Below, in pieces: positions 33,704-41,689 of a stretch of DNA of 60,322 nt. Position 1 is the stretch's first letter, and every line of letters starts with the position of its first letter. Both the position numbers and the translations under genes were made by a program. The notes below the pieces were generated by a model, which was not told the DNA's origin, searched no databases, and saw nothing but the letters and a program-made list of their open reading frames with translations. The stretch comes from an uncultured Oscillospiraceae bacterium (lineage in GTDB: Bacteria > Bacillota > Clostridia > Oscillospirales > Oscillospiraceae), in assembly GCA_947629775.1 (NCBI GenBank), contig CANRFA010000010.1, positions 1 through 60,322 of the forward strand, given 5' to 3'.

Positions 33704-33732
33704 TTGACAGGGAACGGGAGTTGGGGTAAACT
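33704..33732 (+). promoter_or_regulatory. sigmaA promoter of rex
   Basis: TTGACA (33704-33709), 17 bases, TAAACT (33727-33732), divergent from the tagA promoter. I see no Rex palindrome (TTGTTAAnnnnTTAACAA type) here. Confidence 0.75.
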
Positions 33733-33777
33733 GAGGAAAGAAAGGTACGTCTCCCGCGAGAGGCGGTAAGGTGAGCG

Positions 33778-34446
33778 ATGAAACGGAATTCCAAAGTATC
33801 CACAGCGGTTATACGCAGGCTTCCCCGCTACTACCGGCAGCTGTCCGAGCTGCTGGAGGCCGGGACCGTGCGGATCTCTTCCAGCGCCCTGGGGCGCACC
33901 ATGGGACTGACCGCCTCCCAGATCCGGCAGGATCTCTTCTGCTTCGGGGAATTCGGCCAGCAGGGCTACGGCTACAAGGTGGAGAGCCTGCGCGAGGAGA
34001 TCGGCGAGATTCTGGGCCTGAGCCGCGGGCACACGGTGGTGGTGCTGGGCGTAGGCAACCTGGGCCGGGCCATCATGGAGAACTTCCGGTTTTCCCACAA
34101 CGGCTTTACCCTGCTGGCGGCCTTCGATGTCAGCGAGCGCATTGTGGGGACGGAGGTCATGGGCGTGCCGGTGTATCACGCGGATACCCTGGAGACCTAT
34201 CTGGCGGCGCACCGGGTGGATGTGGGAGTGCTGACCGTTCCCATATCGGAAGCCCAGACCATGGGAGACCGCCTGATCGAAGCCGGCGTCCCCGGCATCT
34301 GGAACTTTACCAACTATGAGATCACCTACGACCCCGCCCGGGCAGTGGTGGAGTCGGTCCATTTTCTGGACAGCCTGCTGGCCCTGTGTTATATGATCTC
34401 CCAGCGGGAGGATGCGGCCCGACCGGAGAACGAAGCGGAAACGTGA
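33778..34446 (+). CDS. rex: Redox-sensing repressor Rex
   Basis: A 222-residue NAD(H)-binding transcription repressor. The N-terminal winged helix (about 1-80) has the typical RRLPRYYRQL and TASQIRQDLFCFGEFG; the Rossmann domain has VLGVGNLGRA at about 91-100; the C-terminal swapped helix is present. High NADH releases it from fermentation and respiration promoters. The Rnf operon 2.1 kb downstream is a likely target in function, although no operator is obvious. Confidence 0.95.
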   Translation: MKRNSKVSTAVIRRLPRYYRQLSELLEAGTVRISSSALGRTMGLTASQIRQDLFCFGEFGQQGYGYKVESLREEIGEILGLSRGHTVVVLGVGNLGRAIMENFRFSHNGFTLLAAFDVSERIVGTEVMGVPVYHADTLETYLAAHRVDVGVLTVPISEAQTMGDRLIEAGVPGIWNFTNYEITYDPARAVVESVHFLDSLLALCYMISQREDAARPENEAET

Positions 34447-34561
34447 CAGGACGCCTGGCGGACGGCTTTCATTTCGAAAGGCGATTACCATCCCAATCTC
34501 TACTACAGGAGGTGCAAAGGCGCCCTCCGCCCCGGTTCCGGGGGAGCGGGCGCCGTTTCCC

Positions 34562-35674
34562 ATGAGCAGAAGAGGCAAGATCCTGCTGGGAGCCGCCATG
34601 GCTTTCCTTCTGATCACCTGCGGGGCCCTGGCCGCCGCGGGGGGAGATTCTCTGGTCTCCCTCAGCTATCTGACCGGTACTTTCCAGCCCAAAGCCCTGG
34701 AGGAAGGGCAGAAGGCGGCGGACAGCGCGCTCCAGGAAACCTACGACGAGGCGAAGAAGAAACTGGACGACTACCAGAAGACCCTGAGTCCGGGAAGTAC
34801 AGGCAGCGCGGGGCAGACCCAGAAGGCCGACGCCTGGAGCGATGTGCTGGCGCCCCAGAGCTGGAAGCAGGGCGAACTGGCGCGGCTGGGCACAGGAAGC
34901 GGATTCCTGCTGGCCTCCGGCTCCGTTACCCTGCAGCACGACGGGGCCGTGGTGGACATCACGGAGGGAGCGGAAGCGGCCAGCGGAACCGCGCTGAAGG
35001 CCAATCACCGCTATCTCGTGGCGGAAAACACCACCGCCACCCTTTATGTGCAGGCGGCGTCCTCCCTGGCGGTCCAGGGGGGCTACAGCAGGGGAACCTG
35101 GACTCCGGGCAGTCCCTTTACGGATGTGCTTCCCGGCACCTGGTATACGGACGCCGTCGCCTATGTCTACGAGAAGAATCTCTTCACCGGAACGGACGGG
35201 ACCCACTTTGACCCGAACGGCCGCATGGACCGCTCCATGATGATTACGGTTCTCTACCGGCTGGCCGGCAACCCGACGGTCAGCGGGCGGACGCCCGTTT
35301 ACACGGACGTTGCGAAGGGGGCCTGGTACGAAAAGGCGGTCAGCTGGGGCGGCTCCATGGGCATCACCACCGGCACCGGCGACGGGACCACGTTTTCACC
35401 CTCCATGGCGCTTACCCGGGAGCAGGCGGTTTCCTTCCTCTACCGGTACGCCACCCGCTTCCTGGGCGAGTCCAAAGTCTCCGCGGACAGCCTCAGCGGC
35501 TACCGGGATCGCGGCAAGGTCAGCGACTGGGCCGTCGAAGGTCTGGCCTGGGCGGTGAAGCGGGGGATCATCACCTCCACATCCTCCACGGAGTCCATCC
35601 TGGATCCCCAGGGCGTGGCCACCCGGGCCCAGATGGCGGTTCTGCTTCAGAACTTCTCGCAGAAGCTGGGCTGA
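34562..35674 (+). CDS. Secreted SLH-domain surface protein
   Basis: A 370-residue exported protein. A signal peptide occupies residues 1-25 (Arg-Arg-Gly-Lys then a hydrophobic core). A coiled-coil-like segment (about 40-75) follows, then a domain of unknown fold, and three S-layer homology modules at about 185-370, with the typical FTDV-WYTDAV, YTDV-WYEKAV and YRDRG-WAVEGL openings. SLH modules bind pyruvylated secondary wall polymer. The ATG at 34562 is chosen for the signal peptide; ribosome-binding site is GGGGGAG at a long 15-base distance, so an unusual start remains possible. Confidence 0.82.
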   Translation: MSRRGKILLGAAMAFLLITCGALAAAGGDSLVSLSYLTGTFQPKALEEGQKAADSALQETYDEAKKKLDDYQKTLSPGSTGSAGQTQKADAWSDVLAPQSWKQGELARLGTGSGFLLASGSVTLQHDGAVVDITEGAEAASGTALKANHRYLVAENTTATLYVQAASSLAVQGGYSRGTWTPGSPFTDVLPGTWYTDAVAYVYEKNLFTGTDGTHFDPNGRMDRSMMITVLYRLAGNPTVSGRTPVYTDVAKGAWYEKAVSWGGSMGITTGTGDGTTFSPSMALTREQAVSFLYRYATRFLGESKVSADSLSGYRDRGKVSDWAVEGLAWAVKRGIITSTSSTESILDPQGVATRAQMAVLLQNFSQKLG

Positions 35675-35681
35675 GGCGCGA

Positions 35682-35707
35682 ACCCATTCCGGCCCCCGGC
35701 ATAAGAT
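35682..35707 (+). promoter_or_regulatory. Possible sigmaK-like promoter of the Cys-rich mini-protein
   Basis: AC at 35682-35683, 16-base spacer, CATAAGAT at 35700-35707, 54 bases before the start codon. Confidence 0.5.
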
Positions 35708-35761
35708 GAAGTGAGAGCGGCGGAAAGCCCTCTCGAGACTTCATACAGGAGGTACTCATCA

Positions 35762-35923
35762 ATGGGGTGCTGCAATAACGGCTGGGGCGGCGGAAACTGC
35801 CTGTGGATCGTCATCCTCATCATCATCCTCTTCTGCTGCTGCGGCTGCAACGGTGGCTGCGGGTGCAACAACGGCTGCGGGTGCAACAACGGCTGCGGGT
35901 GCAACAACGGCTGCGGCTGCTGA
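35762..35923 (+). CDS. Cys/Gly/Asn-rich mini membrane protein, YjcZ-like
   Basis: A 53-residue protein following AGGAGG at 9 bases. It opens with Gly-Cys-Cys-Asn-Asn-Gly-Trp-Gly-Gly-Gly, has one hydrophobic helix (about residues 13-24: Leu-Trp-Ile-Val-Ile-Leu-Ile-Ile-Ile-Leu-Phe), then a tail of Gly-Cys-Gly-Cys-Asn-Asn units. Total 15 or so cysteines. The general plan (Gly-rich start, single helix) recalls the YjcZ family of small sporulation proteins, and a sigmaK-like promoter is upstream. The tail may cross-link or bind metal in the spore. Family call is tentative. Confidence 0.72.
   Translation: MGCCNNGWGGGNCLWIVILIIILFCCCGCNGGCGCNNGCGCNNGCGCNNGCGC
35861..35914 (+). repeat. Three perfect 18-bp tandem repeats
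   Basis: GGGTGCAACAACGGCTGC occurs three times without a mismatch (35861-35878, 35879-35896, 35897-35914), each encoding Gly-Cys-Asn-Asn-Gly-Cys in the mini-protein. Confidence 0.97.
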
Positions 35924-35943
35924 GTCTTCCGGCGCATGTACGG

Positions 35944-35971
35944 GGCGCGGTCCTTCGGGGCCGCGCCTTTT
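35944..35971 (+). terminator. Terminator of the Cys-rich gene
   Basis: GGCGCGG (35944-35950) pairs with CCGCGCC (35961-35967), TTCG-type loop, then TTTT. Confidence 0.88.
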
Positions 35972-36339
35972 CGCCGCTCCGGGCCTGTCCGTCTGATTCC
36001 AGGCCAGGCCGTACGGAGGACAGACCGAACCGCGGCGGCCCGTGAAGTGGAGCGGGTGTGGAAGTCGCCGCGTGTTGAGGATCTGCCCTGGCTGGAAACC
36101 GACCGCGCTTCGCCAGGGGCGGGGCTGCAGGCGGACTGTCAGAAGAGGCGTCCGCTATCGGGCGGCGGCCGACTTCCGTTTATCCCGACGGTATCATCTG
36201 CAGGATCAGCTGGAAAATATTGCATTCCTCTGACTAAATTGTGTGCAATGTGCGATCAACAGCTGAAATCCTGTACCTTTTCCACAAAAAACGGAAGGTC
36301 GAATCTGCAGATATGCCATCGGCTTTTTGGAAAACTTTC
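35972..36339. other. Gene-free region upstream of rnf
   Basis: About 370 bases with no credible ORF. The last 170 bases are AT-richer than the surroundings and hold A/T tracts (CACAAAAAACGG, TTTTTGGAAAAC), as promoters of strongly expressed operons often do. I find no Rex-type palindrome. Confidence 0.5.
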
Positions 36340-36368
36340 TTGCAATTTCAGGCGGGCGGGTGTATGAT
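36340..36368 (+). promoter_or_regulatory. sigmaA promoter of the rnf operon
   Basis: TTGCAA (36340-36345), 17 bases, TATGAT (36363-36368). Confidence 0.75.
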
Positions 36369-36374
36369 TACGCA

Positions 36375-36573
36375 TACAGGCAGAGTCGGCCTTCCTGCCC
36401 TTTTTCCGGGAACAGGGAAAGGGCGATTCTGCGCCACTCCGCGCAGGCGGAAAATCGGACGCCGGTTCCGTATATGGGGGAGTATGTTCTGCGCCCCGGC
36501 CCGCCCGGGCCGGGATCAGGGCCGGAACGGTGGTCCACATCTCCAGTGAAGTAATAGGGAGGTCGAAATCTGA
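36375..36573 (+). other. Long 5' leader of the rnf operon
   Basis: About 200 transcribed bases between the promoter and rnfC. It contains a hairpin pairing CCTTTTTCC-type and GGGAAAGG-type arms near 36399-36423 and GC-rich complementary segments near 36495-36530. The length suggests RNA-level control; no known riboswitch core is recognised. Confidence 0.4.
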
Positions 36574-37887
36574 ATGGGTAAGTTTCTCAAACGTTCCGCG
36601 CAGGGCGCGGGAGTGCCCCATGAAAAGGGTACTTCCAACCTTGCGACGGTAGTGATGCCGCTGCCGTCGAAGATTGTCCTGTCCATGAACCAGCACATCG
36701 GAGCGCCGGCTGCACCCCAGGTGAAGAAGGGCGATCAGGTGTACGTGGGCAGCGTGGTCGGAAAATCGGGCGGCTTTGTCTCCTCGGACATCCACTCGGG
36801 TGTATCAGGCAAGGTGGACGGCATTACGACCATCGTAGCGCCCAACGGCGCGGTTCAGACAGCGGTGGTCATCATTCCGGATGGCGAGCAGAAGGTGGAT
36901 CCCGCGATCCAGCCTCCGGTTGTCACGGATCTGAAGTCCCTCCAGAACGCGGTAAGGGCCAGCGGTCTGGTCGGACTGGGCGGTGCAGGCTTCCCCACCG
37001 CGGTCAAGCTGGCTCCGAAGAACCTGGACGAGGTAGACACGCTGCTGGTCAACGGCGCGGAGTGCGAGCCGTTCATCACCTCGGATAACCGCTGCCTGCT
37101 GGAGGATACGAAGTATATCCTCAGCGGGATTAAGACCGTCATGAAGTACATGGACCTGAAGCAGTGCGTCATCGGCATCGAGGGCAACAAGCCCGAGGCC
37201 ATCGCCCACATGCAGAAGGCCATTGGGGGAGACTCCTCCATTACCGTAAAGACCCTTCCCTGCCGGTATCCCCAGGGCGCTGAGAAAGTCCTGATCGAGA
37301 ACTGCACCGGACGGGAAGTTCCGTTCCCCGGTCTGCCTTCCGACGTGGGCGTCGTGGTCATGAACGTGACCTCCATCGCCTTTGTGGGCAAGTATCTGGA
37401 GACCGGCATGCCGCTGGTAACCAAGCGGCTGACCGTGGATGGGGATATCGTGAAGGAGCCCAAGAACGTGGAAGTCATCATCGGCACGCCCGTACAGGAA
37501 CTGTTGGACTTCTGCGGCGGTCTGACGGACGAGCCGGGCAAGGTGCTCTACGGCGGCCCCATGATGGGCAACTGCCTGGCGGACCTGTCTCAGCCCATCC
37601 TCAAGAACAACAACGCCATTCTCGCGTTCTCAAAGAAGTGGGCCCATCTGCCCAAGGAAACCAACTGCATCCACTGCGGCCGCTGCACGAACGCGTGCCC
37701 GCTGGGTCTGTCCGCCAAGGAGATCGTGCAGGCGTATCAGGACGGAAACGTGGAACTGCTGCATGAGCTCAACGCCGACCTGTGCATGAGCTGCGGCACC
37801 TGTTCCTTCGTGTGTCCCGCCAAGCGGCCTCTGGCGCCCTCCATCGCTCTGGCCAAGATCATGATGAAGAATGGAGGTAAGAAGTGA
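36574..37887 (+). CDS. rnfC: Rnf complex subunit RnfC
   Basis: A 437-residue peripheral subunit of the Rnf complex, which moves electrons from ferredoxin to NAD+ and pumps Na+ or H+. It holds a Gly-rich NADH/FMN-binding region (GLGGAGFPTAVKL, about 127-139), the NGAECEPF motif, and two C-terminal 4Fe-4S sites (CIHCGRCTNACP and CMSCGTCSFVCP). GGGAGG precedes the ATG. First gene of rnfCDGEAB, the standard Clostridial order. Confidence 0.97.
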   Translation: MGKFLKRSAQGAGVPHEKGTSNLATVVMPLPSKIVLSMNQHIGAPAAPQVKKGDQVYVGSVVGKSGGFVSSDIHSGVSGKVDGITTIVAPNGAVQTAVVIIPDGEQKVDPAIQPPVVTDLKSLQNAVRASGLVGLGGAGFPTAVKLAPKNLDEVDTLLVNGAECEPFITSDNRCLLEDTKYILSGIKTVMKYMDLKQCVIGIEGNKPEAIAHMQKAIGGDSSITVKTLPCRYPQGAEKVLIENCTGREVPFPGLPSDVGVVVMNVTSIAFVGKYLETGMPLVTKRLTVDGDIVKEPKNVEVIIGTPVQELLDFCGGLTDEPGKVLYGGPMMGNCLADLSQPILKNNNAILAFSKKWAHLPKETNCIHCGRCTNACPLGLSAKEIVQAYQDGNVELLHELNADLCMSCGTCSFVCPAKRPLAPSIALAKIMMKNGGKK

Positions 37888-38828
37888 TGGCCAACAAACT
37901 GATAGTCACCGCTGCCCCCCATATTACCGACAACGACTCCACCCAGAAGATCATGGGCCGGGTCTGCCTGGCTCTGGTGCCCACCCTGGTGGCCTCCACC
38001 ATTATCTTCGGACTGAATTCCCTGATCCTTACCGTTGTTACCGTGGCGGCCTGCGTATTCTTCGAGTGGGCCTGGTGCAAGCTGCGCCACAAGGACATCC
38101 CCATCGAGGATCTCTCCGCCGTCGTTACCGGCATGCTGCTGGCTTTTAACATGCCGGCCACCCTGCCTCCCTGGATGGCGATTGTGGGCGCCTTCATCGC
38201 GATTGTGATCGTCAAGCAGCTCTTTGGCGGTCTGGGCTATAACTTCGCCAACCCCGCCATCGTGGCCCGCATCGCCATGGCGGTGGGCTTTGCCTCCAAG
38301 ATGTCTTCCTATCCCTTCGGTGGCGGCGTGGACGCGCTGGCTTCCGCCACCCCGCTGGCGGTCAGCTCCGAGCTGGGCGCCTCCAATTACGTCACGCTTC
38401 TGCTGGGCAACCACGGCGGCGTGCTGGGCGAGACCTGCGCCATCACCCTGATCATCGGCGGGATCTACCTGATCATCACCAAGGTCATCAGCCCCATCAT
38501 CCCCGTTACTTACCTGGCCACCGTGGCTGTTCTGTCCGTGCTCTTCGGTCTGGATCCCATCGTGCAGCTGCTCTCCGGCGGCCTCATGCTGGGCGCCTTC
38601 TTCATGGCTACGGACTATGTCACCTCTCCCACGACCGACAAGGGCAAGCTGATCTTCGGCCTGATCCTCGGCCTCATCACCATGATGATCCGCAAATTCG
38701 GCACGATGAACGAAGGCGTTTCCTTCGCCATCCTGCTGGGCAACCTGCTGGTGCCTTACATTGACATCAATACCCGCCAGGATCGGCTGGGCATTGCAAA
38801 GAAGAAGAAGGAGGCGGCTGCGAAATGA
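37887..38828 (+). CDS. rnfD: Rnf complex subunit RnfD
   Basis: A 313-residue integral membrane flavoprotein with about 9-10 helices. The covalent FMN site is the threonine in ATDYVTSPTTDKG (Ser-Pro-Thr). ATG 37887 shares one base with the rnfC stop and has GGAGG 9 bases upstream, so it is preferred to GTG 37884. Confidence 0.96.
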   Translation: MANKLIVTAAPHITDNDSTQKIMGRVCLALVPTLVASTIIFGLNSLILTVVTVAACVFFEWAWCKLRHKDIPIEDLSAVVTGMLLAFNMPATLPPWMAIVGAFIAIVIVKQLFGGLGYNFANPAIVARIAMAVGFASKMSSYPFGGGVDALASATPLAVSSELGASNYVTLLLGNHGGVLGETCAITLIIGGIYLIITKVISPIIPVTYLATVAVLSVLFGLDPIVQLLSGGLMLGAFFMATDYVTSPTTDKGKLIFGLILGLITMMIRKFGTMNEGVSFAILLGNLLVPYIDINTRQDRLGIAKKKKEAAAK

Positions 38829-39355
38829 GTAACTGGAACCGGATCGGAAAACCCATCGTGGTGCTGTGCGTCATCTGCATCGTCATCACCGGCGCTCTGG
38901 CCGCCACCAACTCCGTCACAGCTCCCATTATCGAGGCGGCTACCATCGCCGCTCAGGACGCGGCCCGGAAGGAACTGATCCCCGAGGCCGGCAGTTTCAC
39001 CAAGGTGGAAGGAATCACGGTGGATAAGGTCTCCGACGTCTACGAAGCGGATACCGGCGGATACGTCATCACCTCCACCGGCAAGGGCTATGGCGGCGAC
39101 GTCACCGTCATGACCGCCTTCGACGCGGACGGCAACATCATCAGCCTGAAGGTTACCGAGCAGGCCGAGACCAAGGGTATCGGCAGCAACGTGGCGGACA
39201 ACCCGGACTACTGGTCCAAATACAACGGCCTGTCCGGCGCGAAAGAACTGGTGCTCGGCACGGATGTGGACGCCTATTCCGGCGCCACCATCTCCAGCCG
39301 CGCTCTGAACTCCGCCGTCAACTCCGCCATTACCGCCTACAACGCGATTCCCTGA
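38825..39355 (+). CDS. rnfG: Rnf complex subunit RnfG
   Basis: A 176-residue subunit with one N-terminal helix and an extracytoplasmic FMN-binding domain. Covalent FMN attaches to the threonine of SGAT in DAYSGATISSRALNSAV near residue 155. Overlaps rnfD by 4 bases. Confidence 0.96.
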   Translation: MSNWNRIGKPIVVLCVICIVITGALAATNSVTAPIIEAATIAAQDAARKELIPEAGSFTKVEGITVDKVSDVYEADTGGYVITSTGKGYGGDVTVMTAFDADGNIISLKVTEQAETKGIGSNVADNPDYWSKYNGLSGAKELVLGTDVDAYSGATISSRALNSAVNSAITAYNAIP

Positions 39356-39372
39356 AAGGAGGGTGAGACAAG

Positions 39373-40056
39373 ATGAGTCAACCGAGTAAAATCAAAGTAC
39401 TGACCAATGGCATTCTGAACGAGAACCCCGTTCTGCGGCTGGTCCTGGGGACCTGTCCCACCCTGGCCGTTACCACCATGGCCTCCAACGGCATCGGCAT
39501 GGGTCTGGCAGCCACCTTCGTGCTGCTGTGCTCCAACGTCGTTATCTCCGCCCTGCGCAACATCATTCCCAACCAGGTCCGTATTCCCTGCTTCATCACC
39601 GTCATCGCCGGCTTCGTTTCCGTGGTGCAGATGGTGGTCAAGGCCTTCGTACCCAGTCTGGACTCCGCTCTGGGCGTGTACCTGCCCCTGATCGTCGTCA
39701 ACTGCATCATCCTGGGCCGCGCCGAGGCCTTCGCCTCCAAGAACGGCGTGGTGGATTCCGCTCTGGACGGCATCGGCATGGGCATCGGCTTTACCTGCAC
39801 CCTGACCATCATGGGCACTATCCGTGAGATCCTGGGTTCCGGCACCTGGATGGCCGGCCTCGACGGTCTGCTGCCCTTCCTGCCGGACGGCTTCGCCATC
39901 CGGGTGATCCCCGAGTCCATCGATCCCTTCACCATCATGACCAGCGCCCCCGGCGGATTCTTCGTCTTCGGCATCATGATGGCCGCCGCCACCTGGCTCA
40001 CCAGCCGCCCGAAGAAGGGCGCGGCTGAACCCGCGGAAGGAGGCAACGCACAATGA
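39373..40056 (+). CDS. rnfE: Rnf complex subunit RnfE
   Basis: A 227-residue membrane subunit with six helices, paralogous to RnfA. The conserved NENPVLRLVLGTCPTLAVT opening and the LPLIVVNCIILGRAEAFA segment, which carries the cysteine thought to ligate the intramembrane 2Fe-2S centre, are present. AAAGGAGGGTGA precedes the start. Confidence 0.96.
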   Translation: MSQPSKIKVLTNGILNENPVLRLVLGTCPTLAVTTMASNGIGMGLAATFVLLCSNVVISALRNIIPNQVRIPCFITVIAGFVSVVQMVVKAFVPSLDSALGVYLPLIVVNCIILGRAEAFASKNGVVDSALDGIGMGIGFTCTLTIMGTIREILGSGTWMAGLDGLLPFLPDGFAIRVIPESIDPFTIMTSAPGGFFVFGIMMAAATWLTSRPKKGAAEPAEGGNAQ

Positions 40057-40646
40057 TCAAGCAGCTTGCCGTCATCTTCTTTACGATGATTCTGGTGGAC
40101 AACTATGTGTTGTCCAAGTTCCTGGGCATCTGCCCCTTCCTGGGCGTGTCCAAAAAGCTCGACAGCGCCGTCGGCATGTCTCTGGCTGTCGTATTCGTCA
40201 TGGTGATGGCGACCGCCGCCACCTGGCCCATTCAGACCTTCCTGCTGGATCCCAACGGAATGGGATACCTGCAGACCATCGTCTTCATTCTCATCATCGC
40301 CATTCTGGTGCAGCTGCTGGAGAACTTCCTGAAGAAGTTCATTCCCGCCCTGTACCGCTCCCTGGGTGTGTACCTGCCCCTGATTACCACCAACTGCACC
40401 ATCCTGGGCGTGACCATCCTCAACATCGACAACGAGTACAACTTCATTGAGAGCATCGTCTGCGCGGCCGGCGCCGGTCTCGGCTTCCTGGTAGCCATGG
40501 TGCTGTTCTCCGGTGTCCGCCGCAGAGTGGAGCAGGCCAGGCCCCCGGAGTGCTTCAAGGGACTGCCCATCACTCTGGTCGCCGCTGCCATGACCTCCCT
40601 GTCCTTCATGGGCTTCGGTGGCATCGTGGACGCCATCTTCGGCTGA
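40053..40646 (+). CDS. rnfA: Rnf complex subunit RnfA
   Basis: A 197-residue, six-helix membrane subunit forming the inverted pair of RnfE. The FLGICPFLGVSKK and LPLITTNCTILGV segments hold the Cys residues of the intramembrane cluster. 4-base overlap with rnfE. Confidence 0.97.
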   Translation: MIKQLAVIFFTMILVDNYVLSKFLGICPFLGVSKKLDSAVGMSLAVVFVMVMATAATWPIQTFLLDPNGMGYLQTIVFILIIAILVQLLENFLKKFIPALYRSLGVYLPLITTNCTILGVTILNIDNEYNFIESIVCAAGAGLGFLVAMVLFSGVRRRVEQARPPECFKGLPITLVAAAMTSLSFMGFGGIVDAIFG

Positions 40647-40665
40647 TAGGAGGGGAAAGAAGAGT

Positions 40666-41484
40666 ATGAATCCGATTCTCATGGCGATTATCCTGGTCAC
40701 CGCCATCGGCCTGATTGGCGCCGTGATCCTGGTAGCCGCGTCCATCTTCATGTATGTTCCCGTGGACGAGCGCGTGGAGCAGATCACCGCCGTCCTGCCC
40801 GGCGCCAACTGCGGCGCCTGCGGCTGCGCCGGCTGCGCCGACTACGCCAAGAACGTGGTGGAGAACGGCGCTCCCGTCAACAAGTGCGTGCCCGGCGGCG
40901 CCGCGGTGGCCGCCAAGGTCGCCGCCGTCATGGGCGTGGAAGCGGGCGCTTCCGTCCCCCAGAAGGCCGTGGTGGCCTGTTCCGGCACCTGCGGGAAGAC
41001 CTCCAAAAAGTACGAGTTTGAGGGAATTAAAACCTGTCAGTCTGTCAAGGGCCTCTACGGCGGCGATGGCGCGTGCACCTTCGGCTGCCTGGGCTACGGC
41101 GATTGCACCCGGGCCTGCCCCTTCGACGCCATCCATGTGGTGGACGGCGTGGCCAAGGTGGACCGGGAGAAGTGCGTCGGCTGCGGCGCCTGCGCGGCGG
41201 CCTGCCCGAACCACATCATCTCCATCATTCCCGAGCCGGTGAAGAACCCCAAGCGGCCCCGTCCCGTGGTCCTCTGCCAGAATAAGAACAAGGGCGCGGA
41301 CACCCGCAAGGCCTGCACCGCCGGCTGCATCGGCTGCATGAAGTGCGCCAAGGCCTGCAAGCTGGGCGCCATCACGGTCGAGAACTTCCTGGCCCATATC
41401 GACCAGGAGAAGTGCGTGGGCTGCTATCTGTGCGTCAAGGAGTGCCCCATGCAGGTTATCCACATTCCCGCCAACGAGGCGTAA
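40666..41484 (+). CDS. rnfB: Rnf complex subunit RnfB (ferredoxin-accepting)
   Basis: A 272-residue subunit that takes electrons from ferredoxin. An N-terminal helix (about 3-27) anchors it; the GANCGACGCAGC motif (about 45-56) is the 4Fe-4S-binding four-cysteine domain; then CVGCGACAAACP, CIGCMKCAKACK and CVGCYLCVKECP mark further 4Fe-4S sites. ATG 40666 follows GGAGGGGAAAG at a normal distance. Last gene of the operon. Confidence 0.97.
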   Translation: MNPILMAIILVTAIGLIGAVILVAASIFMYVPVDERVEQITAVLPGANCGACGCAGCADYAKNVVENGAPVNKCVPGGAAVAAKVAAVMGVEAGASVPQKAVVACSGTCGKTSKKYEFEGIKTCQSVKGLYGGDGACTFGCLGYGDCTRACPFDAIHVVDGVAKVDREKCVGCGACAAACPNHIISIIPEPVKNPKRPRPVVLCQNKNKGADTRKACTAGCIGCMKCAKACKLGAITVENFLAHIDQEKCVGCYLCVKECPMQVIHIPANEA

Positions 41485-41501
41485 GATCCGTCTTTCTCAT
41501 C

Positions 41502-41531
41502 GCGCCGCTCCCTTTCGGGGGCGGCGCTTTT
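41502..41531 (+). terminator. Terminator of the rnf operon
   Basis: GCGCCGC (41502-41508) pairs with GCGGCGC (41521-41527), followed by TTTT. Confidence 0.88.
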
Positions 41532-41571
41532 GCAGCCCGGAAGATTTTTTTCGGAAAATTGCGGAAACCGG

Positions 41572-41600
41572 TTGACAGGAGCGGCCGGATGGGGTATTCT
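41572..41600 (+). promoter_or_regulatory. sigmaA promoter of nifS-nifU
   Basis: TTGACA (41572-41577), 17 bases, TATTCT (41595-41600). No clear IscR-type palindrome is seen in the 90-base leader. Confidence 0.78.
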
Positions 41601-41689
41601 ACAGCTGCTAAAAACCCTGCATTTTAGTAGGTTAATAGGATATACATCCGTCCCGTCCCCGGGACGGGAGGAAAGGACAGAATCCGATC

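Noticed and set aside
35861-35914. CRISPR-like short repeats
   Set aside because: Repeats are 18-base in-frame coding units without spacers; part of the Cys-rich mini-protein.
36200-36573. Rex operator upstream of rnf
   Set aside because: No TTGTTAAnnnnTTAACAA-like palindrome could be read; only A/T tracts are present.
41601-41689. IscR/Rrf2 operator before nifS
   Set aside because: The AT-rich leader has only partial symmetry and no IscR gene is adjacent.
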